Shown here: piece after piece, positions 10,121-19,238 of the stretch
How positions within the stretch are numbered: the first letter of the stretch is position 1
Layout of the letters: the number at the start of each line of letters is the position of its first letter
Origin: JACKFE01 sp050248735
GTDB lineage: Bacteria > Nitrospirota > Nitrospiria > Nitrospirales > UBA8639
Direction: 5' to 3'
DNA length: 64,000 nucleotides
NCBI GenBank assembly: GCA_050248735.1
Contig: JBFWRU010000003.1
Location: forward strand, 186,001 to 250,000
The notes under the pieces: model-generated
What the model was told of the DNA's origin: nothing
Seen by the model: the letters and a program-made list of their open reading frames with translations, nothing else
Database searches by the model: none
Translations under genes and position numbers: made by a program

Positions 10121-10464
10121 GGAGCCTCGGGCTGGTTAGCCGGAAAGTTTTGAACCAACCGAACAGGATCAGTCGACCCCGTCTCGAGGGGGGGCAGAGT
10201 ATCGAGAGACACCATCACCACTTGCCCATCCCGAGGCGTCGTGAACCCCAATTGCTGTTCGGCTCGATGGGCGATTTGTTGCGGATCCATTAATTTTGAT
10301 ATTTGAACTTGCAAAGATTCCTGATGTCGCTTGAGCACCGTGCGCTGACTCTCCAAGTCCTCAAGTTCATAGCCCAAGCGCCACATATCAATATTAATCC
10401 CCACATAGATGAGGCACCACGCTCCCAACAATACGCCCATTGCGAGCACGAAAGGTTTTTTCAT
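10117..10464 (-). CDS. ftsL: FtsL-like cell division protein
   Basis: This small bitopic protein of 115 residues has one membrane helix (about residues 5-27) followed by a predicted coiled coil (ELEDLESQRTVLKRHQ region). It ends with a periplasmic segment containing AEQQLGFTTPRDGQVV, similar to the end of FtsL proteins. FtsL bridges FtsB and the FtsW/FtsI complex. The call rests on topology and position between rsmH and ftsI, because FtsL sequences diverge quickly. It overlaps both neighbours by four bases. Confidence 0.85.
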   Translation of the reverse strand: MKKPFVLAMGVLLGAWCLIYVGINIDMWRLGYELEDLESQRTVLKRHQESLQVQISKLMDPQQIAHRAEQQLGFTTPRDGQVVMVSLDTLPPLETGSTDPVRLVQNFPANQPEAP

Positions 10465-11372
10465 GGCATGGCTCCTTTTTGGAATTCCAGACGTTCTGCT
10501 ACACGCAATTTGGCACTTCTGGCTCTTGGGTTACGGTGCACTTCTGCTTCGCTGGGCAAAAGAGGTTTCTTGGTAAGAATACGGACCATCCCCTGCTCTT
10601 TTCCGGCCATCGCACGGAACGTGTGCTTGACAATGCGATCTTCTAAGGAATGAAAACTGACCACACAAAGTCTTCCGCCTACCTTCAGAAAATTGACCGC
10701 GCTTTGAAGGGCTCCTTCTAAAATATCCAGCTCTTGATTCACGGCTATACGAATGGCCTGAAACGTCCTCGTGGCAGGATGCAATCGTCCTCTTCGATAC
10801 ACCCCAGGAACCGAATCTTCGATCACCTTCACCAAGGCACGAGTCGTTTTGATGGGATTCAGGGTTCGCGCTCGAACCACTCCACGAGCAATGCGGCGTG
10901 AAAACCTTTCTTCCCCATATTGAAATATCAGATCGGCCAACTCCTTCTCAGGAATTTGGTTTACCAACCCTTCAGCGGTCATACGTTGGGTATTATCCAT
11001 CCGCATATCCAAGGGACCATCCTGCATAAAACTGAAGCCACGTTCCGGTTGGTCCAGTTGCCAGGAAGACACACCTAAATCAAATACAATCCCATCCACT
11101 TCATGAAATCCTGATTTATTAATAAAATCTCCAAGGTGGGAGAAATTCCCATGATAAAACCTTATAGCATTTCCGTAGATCTTTAACGTATTTTTCGAAA
11201 GAGCAATGGCTTCAGAATCACGATCCAAACCAATAACAACAGCATTATTTCCAGCTATATCCAGTATTCGACGGGTCGTCCCGCCTAGCCCCAAGGTACA
11301 ATCTACATACACACCCCATGGATGTGGATTTATCCATTGGCAAATCTCCTCAACTAATACCGGATTATGCAC
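10461..11372 (-). CDS. rsmH: 16S rRNA (cytosine(1402)-N(4))-methyltransferase RsmH (MraW)
   Basis: RsmH methylates C1402 of 16S rRNA at N4, in the decoding centre. The 303-residue protein begins HNPVLVEEICQWI, the family's standard start, from a GTG codon. The SAM-binding loop DCTLGLGGTTRRIL is near residues 24-37, followed by VIGLDRDSEAI. It also has DLGVSSWQLD and VVSFHSLEDRIVK, both RsmH signatures. It is the first gene of the dcw operon here. mraZ, which usually precedes it, is not adjacent. Confidence 0.96.
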   Translation of the reverse strand: MHNPVLVEEICQWINPHPWGVYVDCTLGLGGTTRRILDIAGNNAVVIGLDRDSEAIALSKNTLKIYGNAIRFYHGNFSHLGDFINKSGFHEVDGIVFDLGVSSWQLDQPERGFSFMQDGPLDMRMDNTQRMTAEGLVNQIPEKELADLIFQYGEERFSRRIARGVVRARTLNPIKTTRALVKVIEDSVPGVYRRGRLHPATRTFQAIRIAVNQELDILEGALQSAVNFLKVGGRLCVVSFHSLEDRIVKHTFRAMAGKEQGMVRILTKKPLLPSEAEVHRNPRARSAKLRVAERLEFQKGAMP

Positions 11373-11400
11373 ATTTTTTATTCATTTTTTTTGAATTTAT

Positions 11401-11426
11401 CCCAACATTGCTCCACTTCCACCCAC
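11401..11426 (-). promoter_or_regulatory. three GTGGG-like direct repeats resembling MraZ boxes
   Basis: On the minus strand three similar pentamers (GTGGG, GTGGA, GTTGGG) begin at 11426, 11416 and 11406, exactly ten bases apart. They lie between the predicted transcription start and rsmH. MraZ is known to bind TGGG repeats with this spacing in front of dcw operons. The middle and last repeats are imperfect. Confidence 0.45.
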
Positions 11427-11432
11427 AAAACA

Positions 11433-11460
11433 AGTATACACTTAGAGTCTATGAAGTCAA
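11433..11460 (-). promoter_or_regulatory. sigma-70-type promoter of the dcw operon
   Basis: On the minus strand there is a -35 box TTGACT (11460-11455), a 16-base spacer, and a -10 box TATACT (11438-11433). Each box matches five of six consensus bases. The predicted start of transcription is near 11426, about 55 bases before the rsmH start codon. Confidence 0.6.
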
Positions 11461-11547
11461 GATAGTCCAGATTGGTTAATATTAAAGAATGGAGTCTAAA
11501 AAAATGCTCCAAACAAAACCATCGGGCAGGGACTAATGCCAAAGAAG

Positions 11548-12840
11548 CTAGGGGTACAAGGTGTACAACATACGAGGAAATGCAATGGTTTCCCGCACGT
11601 GGTCGAGCCCGCAAATCCAGGCAACCACCCGCTCAATGCCCATCCCAAAGCCAGCGTGAGGAACCGTACCGTATCGTCGAAGATCCAAATACCATTTAAA
11701 AGCCTCTTCGGGTAGACCATGGGCACGAATCCGGTTCGACAATTCTTCAATCTCATGGATTCGTTGACCACCTCCGATAATCTCCCCATATCCCTCTGGA
11801 GCCAGCATATCCATACACAACGCTAATTCCTGGCGATCCGGATCTTTGGCCATATAAAAGGCCTTCGCTGCAGCCGGATAACGATGGACAATGACTGGTC
11901 GATCAAATTGATTGGCGAGGATGGTTTCGTCATCACCTCCGAAGTCATCGCCGAACTGAATAGCCACTCCCTCTTGCTGCAATCTTCCAATCGCCTCTTC
12001 GTAAGATATACAGGGAAATGGCGGTATCATGGCCTCCAACTTAACGATATCCCGTTCAAGAACCTGCAATTCTGGCATGCGGCGATCCAAAACCCCACGA
12101 ATGACGGTTGCAACGAGATCCTCAGCCAACTCCATAACATCCTGTAATTGTGCAAAAGCCACCTCCGGTTCGACCATCCAAAATTCCATCAGATGCCGGC
12201 GGGTCTTTGACTTTTCGGCACGAAAGGTCGGCCCAAAACAGTAAGTTTTTCCAAAGGCGGCAGCAGCAGCCTCGCCATAGAGTTGACCACTCTGCGCCAA
12301 ATACGCGACTTGATCAAAATATTGTGTTTGAAAAAGTGTGGTGGTTCCCTCGCAGGCATTGGGTGTGAAGATCGGCGTATCAACCAGGGTAAAACCACGA
12401 TCATCAAAAAAGTTTCGGCACGTACGAATGATTTCATGTCGAATCCGCAATATGGCGTGCTGGCGGTTGGACCGTAACCACAAGTGACGGTGGTCCATCA
12501 GAAACCCCACCCCATGCTCCTTAGGTTGAATAGGAAAAGGCTCCGCAATCTGAATCACCTCTAATTCAGACGCATCCAATTCATACCCTCCAGGGGCACG
12601 TGCATCTTTACGCACCAAGCCAGTGACAATCAGAGATGATTCCTGGGTCAGCTGACCGCACAGAGCAAATTGTTCTTCACCAACCGCCCCCTTACTGACA
12701 ATGACCTGGAGATCTCCTGTACCATCCCGAACTGTCATAAAACCCAATTTTCCACTGGACCGGCGATGACGGACCCACCCTTTAATGATAACCTTGGCCC
12801 CTTCATGCTCGGAAATTTTATCTATCGGTACAATCGCCAT
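11548..12840 (-). CDS. asnS: asparaginyl-tRNA synthetase
   Basis: This class IIb aminoacyl-tRNA synthetase charges tRNA-Asn. The 430-residue protein has an N-terminal OB-fold anticodon-binding domain (KGWVRHRRSSGKLGF and TGDLQVIVSKG, within the first 60 residues) and a class II catalytic core. The core shows EFWMVEPE (motif 2 area) and GFGMGIERVVAWI near the C-terminus (motif 3). The binding-pocket sequence and length favour AsnRS over AspRS. It lies between the dcw promoter and a divergent rhodanese gene. Confidence 0.94.
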   Translation of the reverse strand: MAIVPIDKISEHEGAKVIIKGWVRHRRSSGKLGFMTVRDGTGDLQVIVSKGAVGEEQFALCGQLTQESSLIVTGLVRKDARAPGGYELDASELEVIQIAEPFPIQPKEHGVGFLMDHRHLWLRSNRQHAILRIRHEIIRTCRNFFDDRGFTLVDTPIFTPNACEGTTTLFQTQYFDQVAYLAQSGQLYGEAAAAAFGKTYCFGPTFRAEKSKTRRHLMEFWMVEPEVAFAQLQDVMELAEDLVATVIRGVLDRRMPELQVLERDIVKLEAMIPPFPCISYEEAIGRLQQEGVAIQFGDDFGGDDETILANQFDRPVIVHRYPAAAKAFYMAKDPDRQELALCMDMLAPEGYGEIIGGGQRIHEIEELSNRIRAHGLPEEAFKWYLDLRRYGTVPHAGFGMGIERVVAWICGLDHVRETIAFPRMLYTLYP

Positions 12841-12879
12841 ATCCTTTTGTCCTCAATGTACTGCAAAGATTATCTTTAA

Positions 12880-12909
12880 TTGACACTCTGAAAATTCAGC
12901 CGTTATGAT
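12880..12909 (+). promoter_or_regulatory. sigma-70-type promoter for the rhodanese gene
   Basis: A perfect -35 box TTGACA (12880-12885) is followed after 18 bases by TATGAT (12904-12909). An inverted repeat, CTGAAAAT and ATTTTCAG (12888-12895 and 12912-12919), flanks the -10 box and could be an operator. A strong ribosome binding site (AAGGAGG) lies downstream, just before the start codon at 12960. Confidence 0.5.
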
Positions 12910-12959
12910 GATTTTCAGAATTCAGCGCATTTCGATGTTTCTTAAGGAGGCTGGTCATA

Positions 12960-13280
12960 ATGAGTTATACAATCACGGTTCAGGAACTCAAATCTCGAAT
13001 GGATAAAGGCGAGAAGATTTTCTTACTGGATGTCCGGGAACCCCATGAATATGAATGGGCCAAGATTGAAGGGGCCAAATTGATCCCACTCGGACAACTC
13101 CCCACATCCCTGAACCAATTGGATCGGGAAACCGAAATCGTGGCGTATTGCCATAAAGGCATGAGGAGTGCAGATGCTGTCGGCTTTCTTCTCCAGCAGG
13201 GATTCCCCAATGTGAAAAACCTTATCGGGGGTATTGATTCCTGGTCCATTGAAATCGACCACGGAGTACCCCGTTATTAA
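12960..13280 (+). CDS. single-domain rhodanese-like sulfurtransferase
   Basis: This 106-residue single rhodanese domain has the active-site loop CHKGMRS with the catalytic cysteine, preceded by the family motif LLDVREPHEYEWAKIEGA. Single-domain rhodaneses carry sulfur as a persulfide (GlpE/PspE type); the physiological donor and acceptor cannot be read from sequence. There is no signal peptide, so it is probably cytoplasmic. It is a single-gene unit divergent from asnS, with its own promoter and a consensus ribosome binding site. Confidence 0.9.
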   Translation: MSYTITVQELKSRMDKGEKIFLLDVREPHEYEWAKIEGAKLIPLGQLPTSLNQLDRETEIVAYCHKGMRSADAVGFLLQQGFPNVKNLIGGIDSWSIEIDHGVPRY

Positions 13281-13332
13281 TCAAGTCGGTGACAACTAAC
13301 GGAGGCCCTGCTTACCCATACTCCTTTCATGA

Positions 13333-14259
13333 CTAACTCTCCCCTTTAAAGTACTCCACGGTTGCCTTTAACCCTTCCTGAAAAGATACCTGTGGGTCCC
13401 AGCCGAATGTCTCCCGAATTCTTCTGACATCCAACACACTGCGGTACTGCTCGCCTTTTTTGGCGGCTCCGAATAAATCCTTGCAAGTACTTTTCGTCAA
13501 TTCCTTGAGATATCGATAACCTTCATTTATGGTAGTTTCCTGTCCGGTTCCCACGTTAAAAATACCCTGTACATCTTCCTCCAAAGTAACCAAGATTGCT
13601 TCAACCACATCGTCCACATAGATAAAATCTCGAGTTTGCTTGCCGGTTCCATTGATAATGGGCTGCTCGTTTTGGAGCATCTTTCTGGTAAAAATTGCGA
13701 TCACCCCAGCTTCCCCTTCGGAAGCCTGCCTCGGTCCATACACGTTTGCCAAGCGCAGGGCCACGTATCGAAGCCCAGTGGCATTGGCATAATAGGACAG
13801 GTATTTCTCCCCCGCCAATTTGCTAATTCCGTATGGAGAGAGTGGTTCGGTTCGATGATTTTCCGGAGCCGGGAAAACCTCCTGCTCGCCATAAATAGCA
13901 CCACCTGACGAAGCAAAGGTTACCTTCCGCACTCCATGACGAACAGCATGTTCCAGCAAATTGATTGTCCCCAAAATATTGACTTGAGCATCGAATTGGG
14001 GATCTTCCGTTGAATGTCGAACGTTCATTTGGGCAGCTAAATGAATCAGGATCCTGGGTCGTTCATTCCGTAATACCTTATCGACCCGCTTACTCTGAAT
14101 ATCCATTTTATAAAAGACCGCTTTCTTATTCACGTGCTTCCGCTTTCCCGTGGACAGGTTATCCACCACAACCACTTCGTTCCCCTCCTGGATCAGGCGA
14201 TCCACCACATGAGATCCAATAAAGCCCGCGCCACCGGTCACGAGAATTTTCATGGCCAT
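13333..14259 (-). CDS. NAD-dependent sugar-nucleotide epimerase (GalE-like)
   Basis: This is an extended short-chain dehydrogenase of 308 residues. It has the NAD-binding loop TGGAGFIGSH at the N-terminus, a VVDNLSTGK segment, the catalytic serine region (FASSGGAIYG) and the YGISK tyrosine/lysine pair. This fits UDP-glucose/UDP-GlcNAc 4-epimerases or related enzymes that make sugar nucleotides for surface polysaccharide. The exact substrate is not certain. It starts about 30 bases after tlyA and is likely the last gene of that operon. Confidence 0.85.
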   Translation of the reverse strand: MAMKILVTGGAGFIGSHVVDRLIQEGNEVVVVDNLSTGKRKHVNKKAVFYKMDIQSKRVDKVLRNERPRILIHLAAQMNVRHSTEDPQFDAQVNILGTINLLEHAVRHGVRKVTFASSGGAIYGEQEVFPAPENHRTEPLSPYGISKLAGEKYLSYYANATGLRYVALRLANVYGPRQASEGEAGVIAIFTRKMLQNEQPIINGTGKQTRDFIYVDDVVEAILVTLEEDVQGIFNVGTGQETTINEGYRYLKELTKSTCKDLFGAAKKGEQYRSVLDVRRIRETFGWDPQVSFQEGLKATVEYFKGES

Positions 14260-14289
14260 ACCGTTCAGTGCTTTCTGCTAGAAAATGAA

Positions 14290-15075
14290 CTACGCTGGCG
14301 AGTCCGTCACAGAAAAAACTCCGTTCTTCTGTAATCCCACCAGCACTTCCTTATTTCCCTTTTTCCCTAACACGGGAGAATCCAACACACCCACAAGACT
14401 CAGGCCAGCGGCATGGGTATAGGACAGAAATTCACCTAAGACCTGCTGGCGCAGTAATTCATCACGGACGATTCCACCTTTTCCCACTTGCCCCTTCCCC
14501 ACCTCAAACTGCGGTTTAAACAAGGCAACAACTTTAGCCTCTTGTTGAAGGATGGACAGAACCACCGGCAACACCAACCGAAGCGAAATAAATGACACAT
14601 CGATGACCGCCAAGGCAGGCGATTCTGGAATATCTTTCGGTTGGAGATGCCGGACATTCACCCGATCCATGACCACCACACGGGGATCAGTGCGCAAATG
14701 CCAGTCTAACTGACCGTATCCCACATCAATAGCATAGACCCGTCGTGCTCCACGCTGAAGCAGACAATCGGTGAACCCTCCGGTCGAAGCACCCACATCC
14801 ATTACCACCAGATCGGTACAGGAGAGGGAAAATCGGTCGAGGGCAGCCGCCAGCTTGTCCCCGGCCCGACTGACATATTGGCATTCCGGCTGTTGCAATT
14901 CTATGGTTGCCTGCACGGGAATGGATTTGCCCGGCTTATCCACAACCACGCCATCAACCCGTATGCGCCCTGCTAAAATGTGTCGCGCAGCCTGCTCTCG
15001 GCTAGGAAGTAATCCTGCACGAACCACTAACGCATCCAGACGGTCTTTGTGAAGATCGGAAGCCACCAAAACCAT
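14290..15075 (-). CDS. tlyA: TlyA-family rRNA 2'-O-methyltransferase
   Basis: TlyA-family proteins methylate the 2'-OH of cytidines in rRNA. The product (about 261 residues) starts with an S4-like RNA-binding domain (DALVVRAGLLPSREQAARHI, about residues 13-70). An FtsJ/RrmJ-like methyltransferase domain follows, with the SAM loop DVGASTGGFTDCLL. I use the ATG at 15075; a GTG lies one codon upstream. Some members were first called haemolysins, but the sequence supports the methyltransferase role. It follows xseB. Confidence 0.9.
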   Translation of the reverse strand: MVLVASDLHKDRLDALVVRAGLLPSREQAARHILAGRIRVDGVVVDKPGKSIPVQATIELQQPECQYVSRAGDKLAAALDRFSLSCTDLVVMDVGASTGGFTDCLLQRGARRVYAIDVGYGQLDWHLRTDPRVVVMDRVNVRHLQPKDIPESPALAVIDVSFISLRLVLPVVLSILQQEAKVVALFKPQFEVGKGQVGKGGIVRDELLRQQVLGEFLSYTHAAGLSLVGVLDSPVLGKKGNKEVLVGLQKNGVFSVTDSPA

Positions 15076-15147
15076 CACTCAAACAATCTTAGGAAGTGAA
15101 AAAGGTAAGGGACCGGGACCAAGGAAGGGAGTGTTCATCTGGAGGTA

Positions 15148-15393
15148 TCAGGACTCTGCTGCATCCTCGTCGCCAACAGAGAATGCCTGAAGACGTTTTC
15201 TCCCATCTTTGTCTTTCACCAGAATTTCGACCTTGCGCTCCGCATCATCCAACATTTTCAGGCACGTCTTCGATAATTTGACTCCCTCTTCAAAGATTTT
15301 GAGGGATTCGTCAAGGGAAAGATCGCCCCCTTCTAACTGGGTGACAATCGTTTCCAGTCGTTCCAATGCTTTTTCAAATTTTATGGCTGCCAT
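15148..15393 (-). CDS. xseB: exodeoxyribonuclease VII small subunit
   Basis: XseB is the small subunit of exonuclease VII, which degrades single-stranded DNA from both ends. The 81-residue product has the family pattern FEKALERLETIVTQLEGGDL, then LDESLKIFEEGVKL, in a helical hairpin. The ATG at 15393 has AAGGA eight bases upstream; a GTG lies one codon earlier. It is next to xseA, as expected. Confidence 0.93.
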   Translation of the reverse strand: MAAIKFEKALERLETIVTQLEGGDLSLDESLKIFEEGVKLSKTCLKMLDDAERKVEILVKDKDGRKRLQAFSVGDEDAAES

Positions 15394-15500
15394 CACGGAT
15401 TCCTTATCCAGCCCTGACGCCTAAACGCTATCATTTCCAATGGATATGGATAATGGGTCCTATTATAGCCACTCCTAGGATCCTTGAATAGCCATTGAGA

Positions 15501-16841
15501 TCAAGTGGTTTCCACTTGATCCACGTGACAAGTCAGATGCCCCTGATGCAGGGTGACCCGAACAGTTTCGCCAGGCACGACATCCTGCGCCGCATTGATG
15601 ATTTTTTTATCCCGACTCCGTTGAACAATACTGTATCCCCGACCCAATACTTCCAATGGGCTTAACTGATGCAATTGCATGCCTAACCCTTGAATATGTT
15701 GTCGTCGTTCCTTCATGTGTTGCAACATGGCATCCCGGATCTGTGTGATGCCCAGATTCAATCGGTCTTTCCAACGAACGACCACAGGCCTGGGATTATG
15801 CTCCCAAATAATCCCTTGCCAGTCCAACACCTTCCACTGAAGGCTTCGATGCCACTTCGAAAACTGAGCAAGCAATTGCCCTTCAAGATCATCTACCCGT
15901 TGACTGTGCCGACGAATTATGAGACGTGGCTCTGGAATACGCTGTTCTAATCGATGAACACGGAGGTGGTGCTTGGTGATCACGGCTTGCACAACCCTGC
16001 CTAACCGCCCCTGATGTTGTTCTACACGATGAAACACCAATTTCCAGTCAGGCACCGCAAGTTCCGCTGCCGCGGAAGGTGTCGGAGCCCGGCAATCAGC
16101 GGCAAAATCGGCTAACGTGACATCAGATTCGTGCCCCACGGCAGAAATAATAGGAATGTGAGAGTCCGCGATGGCTCGCACAACAGATTCTTCATTAAAG
16201 GCCCAGAGATCTTCAATCGATCCTCCCCCACGCCCCACAATGATGACATCCACTCCTCCGAGGGAATTAAACTCCTTAATCGCACCGGTCAGTTGAGGAA
16301 CGGCTTCCTGCCCCTGGACGATAACCGGCAGGATCATAAGATGGGCTAATGGCCAGCGCCGTTGAAGTATCGTTAAAAGATCATGTATGGCTGCACCGGA
16401 TGGGGATGTCACAATGCCGATTTTTTGAGGATACGGCGGTAGCGGTTTTTTCCGTCTTGGATCAAAGAGACCTTCCTGTTCGAACTTGGCCTTGAGCTGA
16501 AGGAAGGCCAGGTGTCGCTCTCCAAGCCCCTTGGGTTCCACAATGTCTAAAAGAAGTTGATAGTCTCCCCTGGGTTCATACACGGAAAGACGTCCACAGG
16601 CGATCACCTCTAATCCATCTTCTAAAGAAAATTTCAAGCGGGCAGCCTGGGATCGAAACATCACCGCACGGATTTGACTCGCCTCATCTTTCAAGGTGAA
16701 ATACCGATGGCCGGAAGAGGGGCAACGCATATTGGAGATTTCCCCGGATACCCACACCAGGGGAAAACCGACTTCCAACTGCAAACGGATTTGGCTGGTG
16801 AGCTCGGTAATGGTGAGAAGAGGAGAAAGCAGATCAGGCAC
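15501..16841 (-). CDS. xseA: exodeoxyribonuclease VII large subunit
   Basis: XseA is the catalytic subunit of exonuclease VII. The 446-residue product has an N-terminal OB-fold (GEISNMRCPSSGHRYFTLKD) and the catalytic core with VTSPSGAAIHDLL, GRGGGSIEDLWAFN and SAVGHESDVTLADFAAD. A long coiled-coil region follows, then a C-terminal segment containing LGRGYSIV. It starts with GTG. It lies 107 bases upstream of xseB and 10 bases after ymdB. Confidence 0.95.
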   Translation of the reverse strand: MPDLLSPLLTITELTSQIRLQLEVGFPLVWVSGEISNMRCPSSGHRYFTLKDEASQIRAVMFRSQAARLKFSLEDGLEVIACGRLSVYEPRGDYQLLLDIVEPKGLGERHLAFLQLKAKFEQEGLFDPRRKKPLPPYPQKIGIVTSPSGAAIHDLLTILQRRWPLAHLMILPVIVQGQEAVPQLTGAIKEFNSLGGVDVIIVGRGGGSIEDLWAFNEESVVRAIADSHIPIISAVGHESDVTLADFAADCRAPTPSAAAELAVPDWKLVFHRVEQHQGRLGRVVQAVITKHHLRVHRLEQRIPEPRLIIRRHSQRVDDLEGQLLAQFSKWHRSLQWKVLDWQGIIWEHNPRPVVVRWKDRLNLGITQIRDAMLQHMKERRQHIQGLGMQLHQLSPLEVLGRGYSIVQRSRDKKIINAAQDVVPGETVRVTLHQGHLTCHVDQVETT

Positions 16842-16851
16842 AGTAGCCGGA

Positions 16852-17631
16852 TTATTCGTGGATTCGAATTCGGTGAAGGGCGGTGGCTTTTCCCGTAGTG
16901 GAATCTATGCCGATTACCGCTCCACTTAAGACTGAGGGACCTTGCGCCACCTCAAAACGACGCGGCACTTGAGTAAGAAATTTCTGGATCACGCCCTGAG
17001 GCTTCATGCCGATCACCGAATGAACGGGGCCCGTCATACCCAGGTCGGTCATATATCCGGTCCCCTTCGGAAGGATTTGTTCATCCGCGGTTTGCACATG
17101 GGTGTGGGTCCCCACCACAGCCGAAACTCTGCCATCCAAAAAATAGCCCATGGCCATCTTCTCTGAGGTAGCTTCGGCGTGCATATCCACCAGGATGGCA
17201 CGAGTCGTTCCTTCCAATCGAGCGAGTTCCCGTTCAGCCACTTGAAACGGGCAATCCAGGATCGGCATAAAGACTCTCCCCATTAATTGCACGATAGCCA
17301 ACCGCTCCCCCTGAGCCGTTTCGACCATGCACACGCCTTTGCCGGGTACTCCATCCGGATAGTTCGCCGGCCGAATCACCCGCGCATCTTTTTCCATATA
17401 ATCCAAGGCTTCTTTTTTGTCCCACGCATGGTTTCCTAATGTTATCGCCATCAACCCGAAATCAAATAATTCCTCCGCAATGTCAGGCGTAATTCCAAAC
17501 CCTCCGGCGGCGTTTTCCCCATTGCCCACAACCACATCAACTTGATAGTCCCGAATGACCTTTGGCAAATGTTTCAAGATAACCCTTCGCCCGGGTTCCC
17601 CCATGATGTCTCCAATAAAAAACACGTTCAT
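16852..17631 (-). CDS. ymdB: YmdB-family metallophosphoesterase
   Basis: This 259-residue calcineurin-like phosphoesterase is of the YmdB/TIGR00282 family, some members of which hydrolyse cyclic nucleotides. Metal-binding motifs are visible: FIGDIMGEPGR at the N-terminus, GNGENAAGG, GNHAWD, and VDMHAEATSEK followed by GTHTHVQTAD. It lies 28 bases downstream of rny, a pairing widely conserved in bacteria, and may be coregulated with it. Confidence 0.92.
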   Translation of the reverse strand: MNVFFIGDIMGEPGRRVILKHLPKVIRDYQVDVVVGNGENAAGGFGITPDIAEELFDFGLMAITLGNHAWDKKEALDYMEKDARVIRPANYPDGVPGKGVCMVETAQGERLAIVQLMGRVFMPILDCPFQVAERELARLEGTTRAILVDMHAEATSEKMAMGYFLDGRVSAVVGTHTHVQTADEQILPKGTGYMTDLGMTGPVHSVIGMKPQGVIQKFLTQVPRRFEVAQGPSVLSGAVIGIDSTTGKATALHRIRIHE

Positions 17632-17659
17632 TGCGGTATGCGATGGCTGTCCCTTCTAT

Positions 17660-19222
17660 TTATTTGGCAAACTCAATATAGCGGCTCTCCCGGATCACCG
17701 TTACTTTAATTTGTCCAGGATACGTGAGTTCTTGCTCAATTTTTTTGGCTAAGTCCCGCGAGAGAGCGAAACTTTCGGTATCATTGAGTTCCCCCTGACG
17801 AATAATCACCCGAATTTCCCGACCGGCCTGAATGGCATAGGCTTTATCAACACCTGTATAGCTGGTGGCCAAGGATTCGAGTTTTTCTAACCGCTTCACA
17901 TATGCCTCTAAGGTTTCTCGTCTGGCCCCAGGTCTCGCAGCCGAAAGAGCCTCGGCGGCGGCGACCAGGACGGACTCAGGACAGATGGGCTCCACTTGTT
18001 CATGATGAGCAGCAATAGCATTGACAATCTGCTCGGATTCCCCGAATTTTTTCGCAATCTCAGCTCCCAACAGCGCATGGGTGCCCTCTTCTTCGTGACT
18101 GACTACCTTCCCAATGTCGTGAAGCAACGCGCCTCGTTTGGCAAGCTTCACGTCAAGCCCCAACTCGGCCGCCATGATGCCGCAAATATACGAAGCTTCC
18201 CTGGCATGATACAGATTATTCTGTCCGTAACTGGTTCGAAATTTTAACCGACCGAGTAATTTGATAATTTCCGGATGGAAATCGGATAGGCCAACTTCAA
18301 AGATGACCTTTTCCGCTTCCTCCCGCATCAGCTTTTCCAACTCGCTTTTCACCTTTTCCACAACTTCTTCAATCCGAGTCGGATGAATACGGCCATCCTG
18401 CATCAACCGCTCAAGTGAGATTTTTGCCACCTCCCGACGCAGAGGATCAAACCCTGAAACAATCACCGCTTCCGGGGTTTCATCAATGATGAGATCCACG
18501 CCGGTCGCCGCTTCCAGCGCCCGGATATTCCTTCCTTCACGCCCGATGATACGGCCTTTCATCCCGTCATTGGCCAGAGGCACCACTGAGATCGTGGCCT
18601 CGTTCACATAATCACGCGTAATACGTTGAATCGATCGCGTGACAATTTCGCGGGCTTCCCGGTCGGCTTGCTCCTTGGCTTCATCCAGGATCCGCTTTCC
18701 GAGGAGGGCCGCATCCATACGAGCCTCACTTTCAATTTCAGTGAGAAGCTGACGTTTGGCCTCGTCGGCCGTAATACCGGCTACCTGCTCCAAGGCTAAA
18801 CGATGTTCTTTGATCGCTTGTTCGCAAGTCGCTACCTTCTGTTGAAGCGCCTCTTCCTTTTCCTTTATTATCCGCTCTTTTCGCCGTAAATCCTCATCCC
18901 GTTTATCGAATTGACTGATTTTTTTCTCCAACGCTTCATCCCGCTGATGAAGCTTTCGTTCCATGGCTTGCAACTCACTCCGTTTTTCTTTTTCTTTGGC
19001 TTCAATTTCTGATTTGGCCTGGAATAAAATATCCTTGGCCTCAATTTTGGCTTCCTTAACAACGTTTTCTGCTTCACGCTGGGCATTTTGAGTCGATTGC
19101 TGAATTTGATTTTCTGCCTCCGAACGCCGCGTGGCATCCAGAGATTGCTGGAATAACTTAAAACCAATCAATCCAAGCACAAGGCCCACTAATCCGGTTA
19201 GTATGGGAATCATGGTTTCCAT
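17660..19222 (-). CDS. rny: ribonuclease Y
   Basis: RNase Y is a membrane-anchored endoribonuclease that starts mRNA decay. The 520-residue product has one N-terminal membrane helix (about residues 5-25), a long charged coiled coil (about 30-200), and a KH RNA-binding domain containing GRIIGREGRNIRALE. An HD phosphohydrolase domain with the catalytic HDIGK follows. The start codon is preceded by GAGGAG at good spacing. It is followed by ymdB, and a probable 6S RNA gene lies directly upstream. Confidence 0.96.
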   Translation of the reverse strand: METMIPILTGLVGLVLGLIGFKLFQQSLDATRRSEAENQIQQSTQNAQREAENVVKEAKIEAKDILFQAKSEIEAKEKEKRSELQAMERKLHQRDEALEKKISQFDKRDEDLRRKERIIKEKEEALQQKVATCEQAIKEHRLALEQVAGITADEAKRQLLTEIESEARMDAALLGKRILDEAKEQADREAREIVTRSIQRITRDYVNEATISVVPLANDGMKGRIIGREGRNIRALEAATGVDLIIDETPEAVIVSGFDPLRREVAKISLERLMQDGRIHPTRIEEVVEKVKSELEKLMREEAEKVIFEVGLSDFHPEIIKLLGRLKFRTSYGQNNLYHAREASYICGIMAAELGLDVKLAKRGALLHDIGKVVSHEEEGTHALLGAEIAKKFGESEQIVNAIAAHHEQVEPICPESVLVAAAEALSAARPGARRETLEAYVKRLEKLESLATSYTGVDKAYAIQAGREIRVIIRQGELNDTESFALSRDLAKKIEQELTYPGQIKVTVIRESRYIEFAK

Positions 19223-19238
19223 GGAAAGACTCCTCTGG

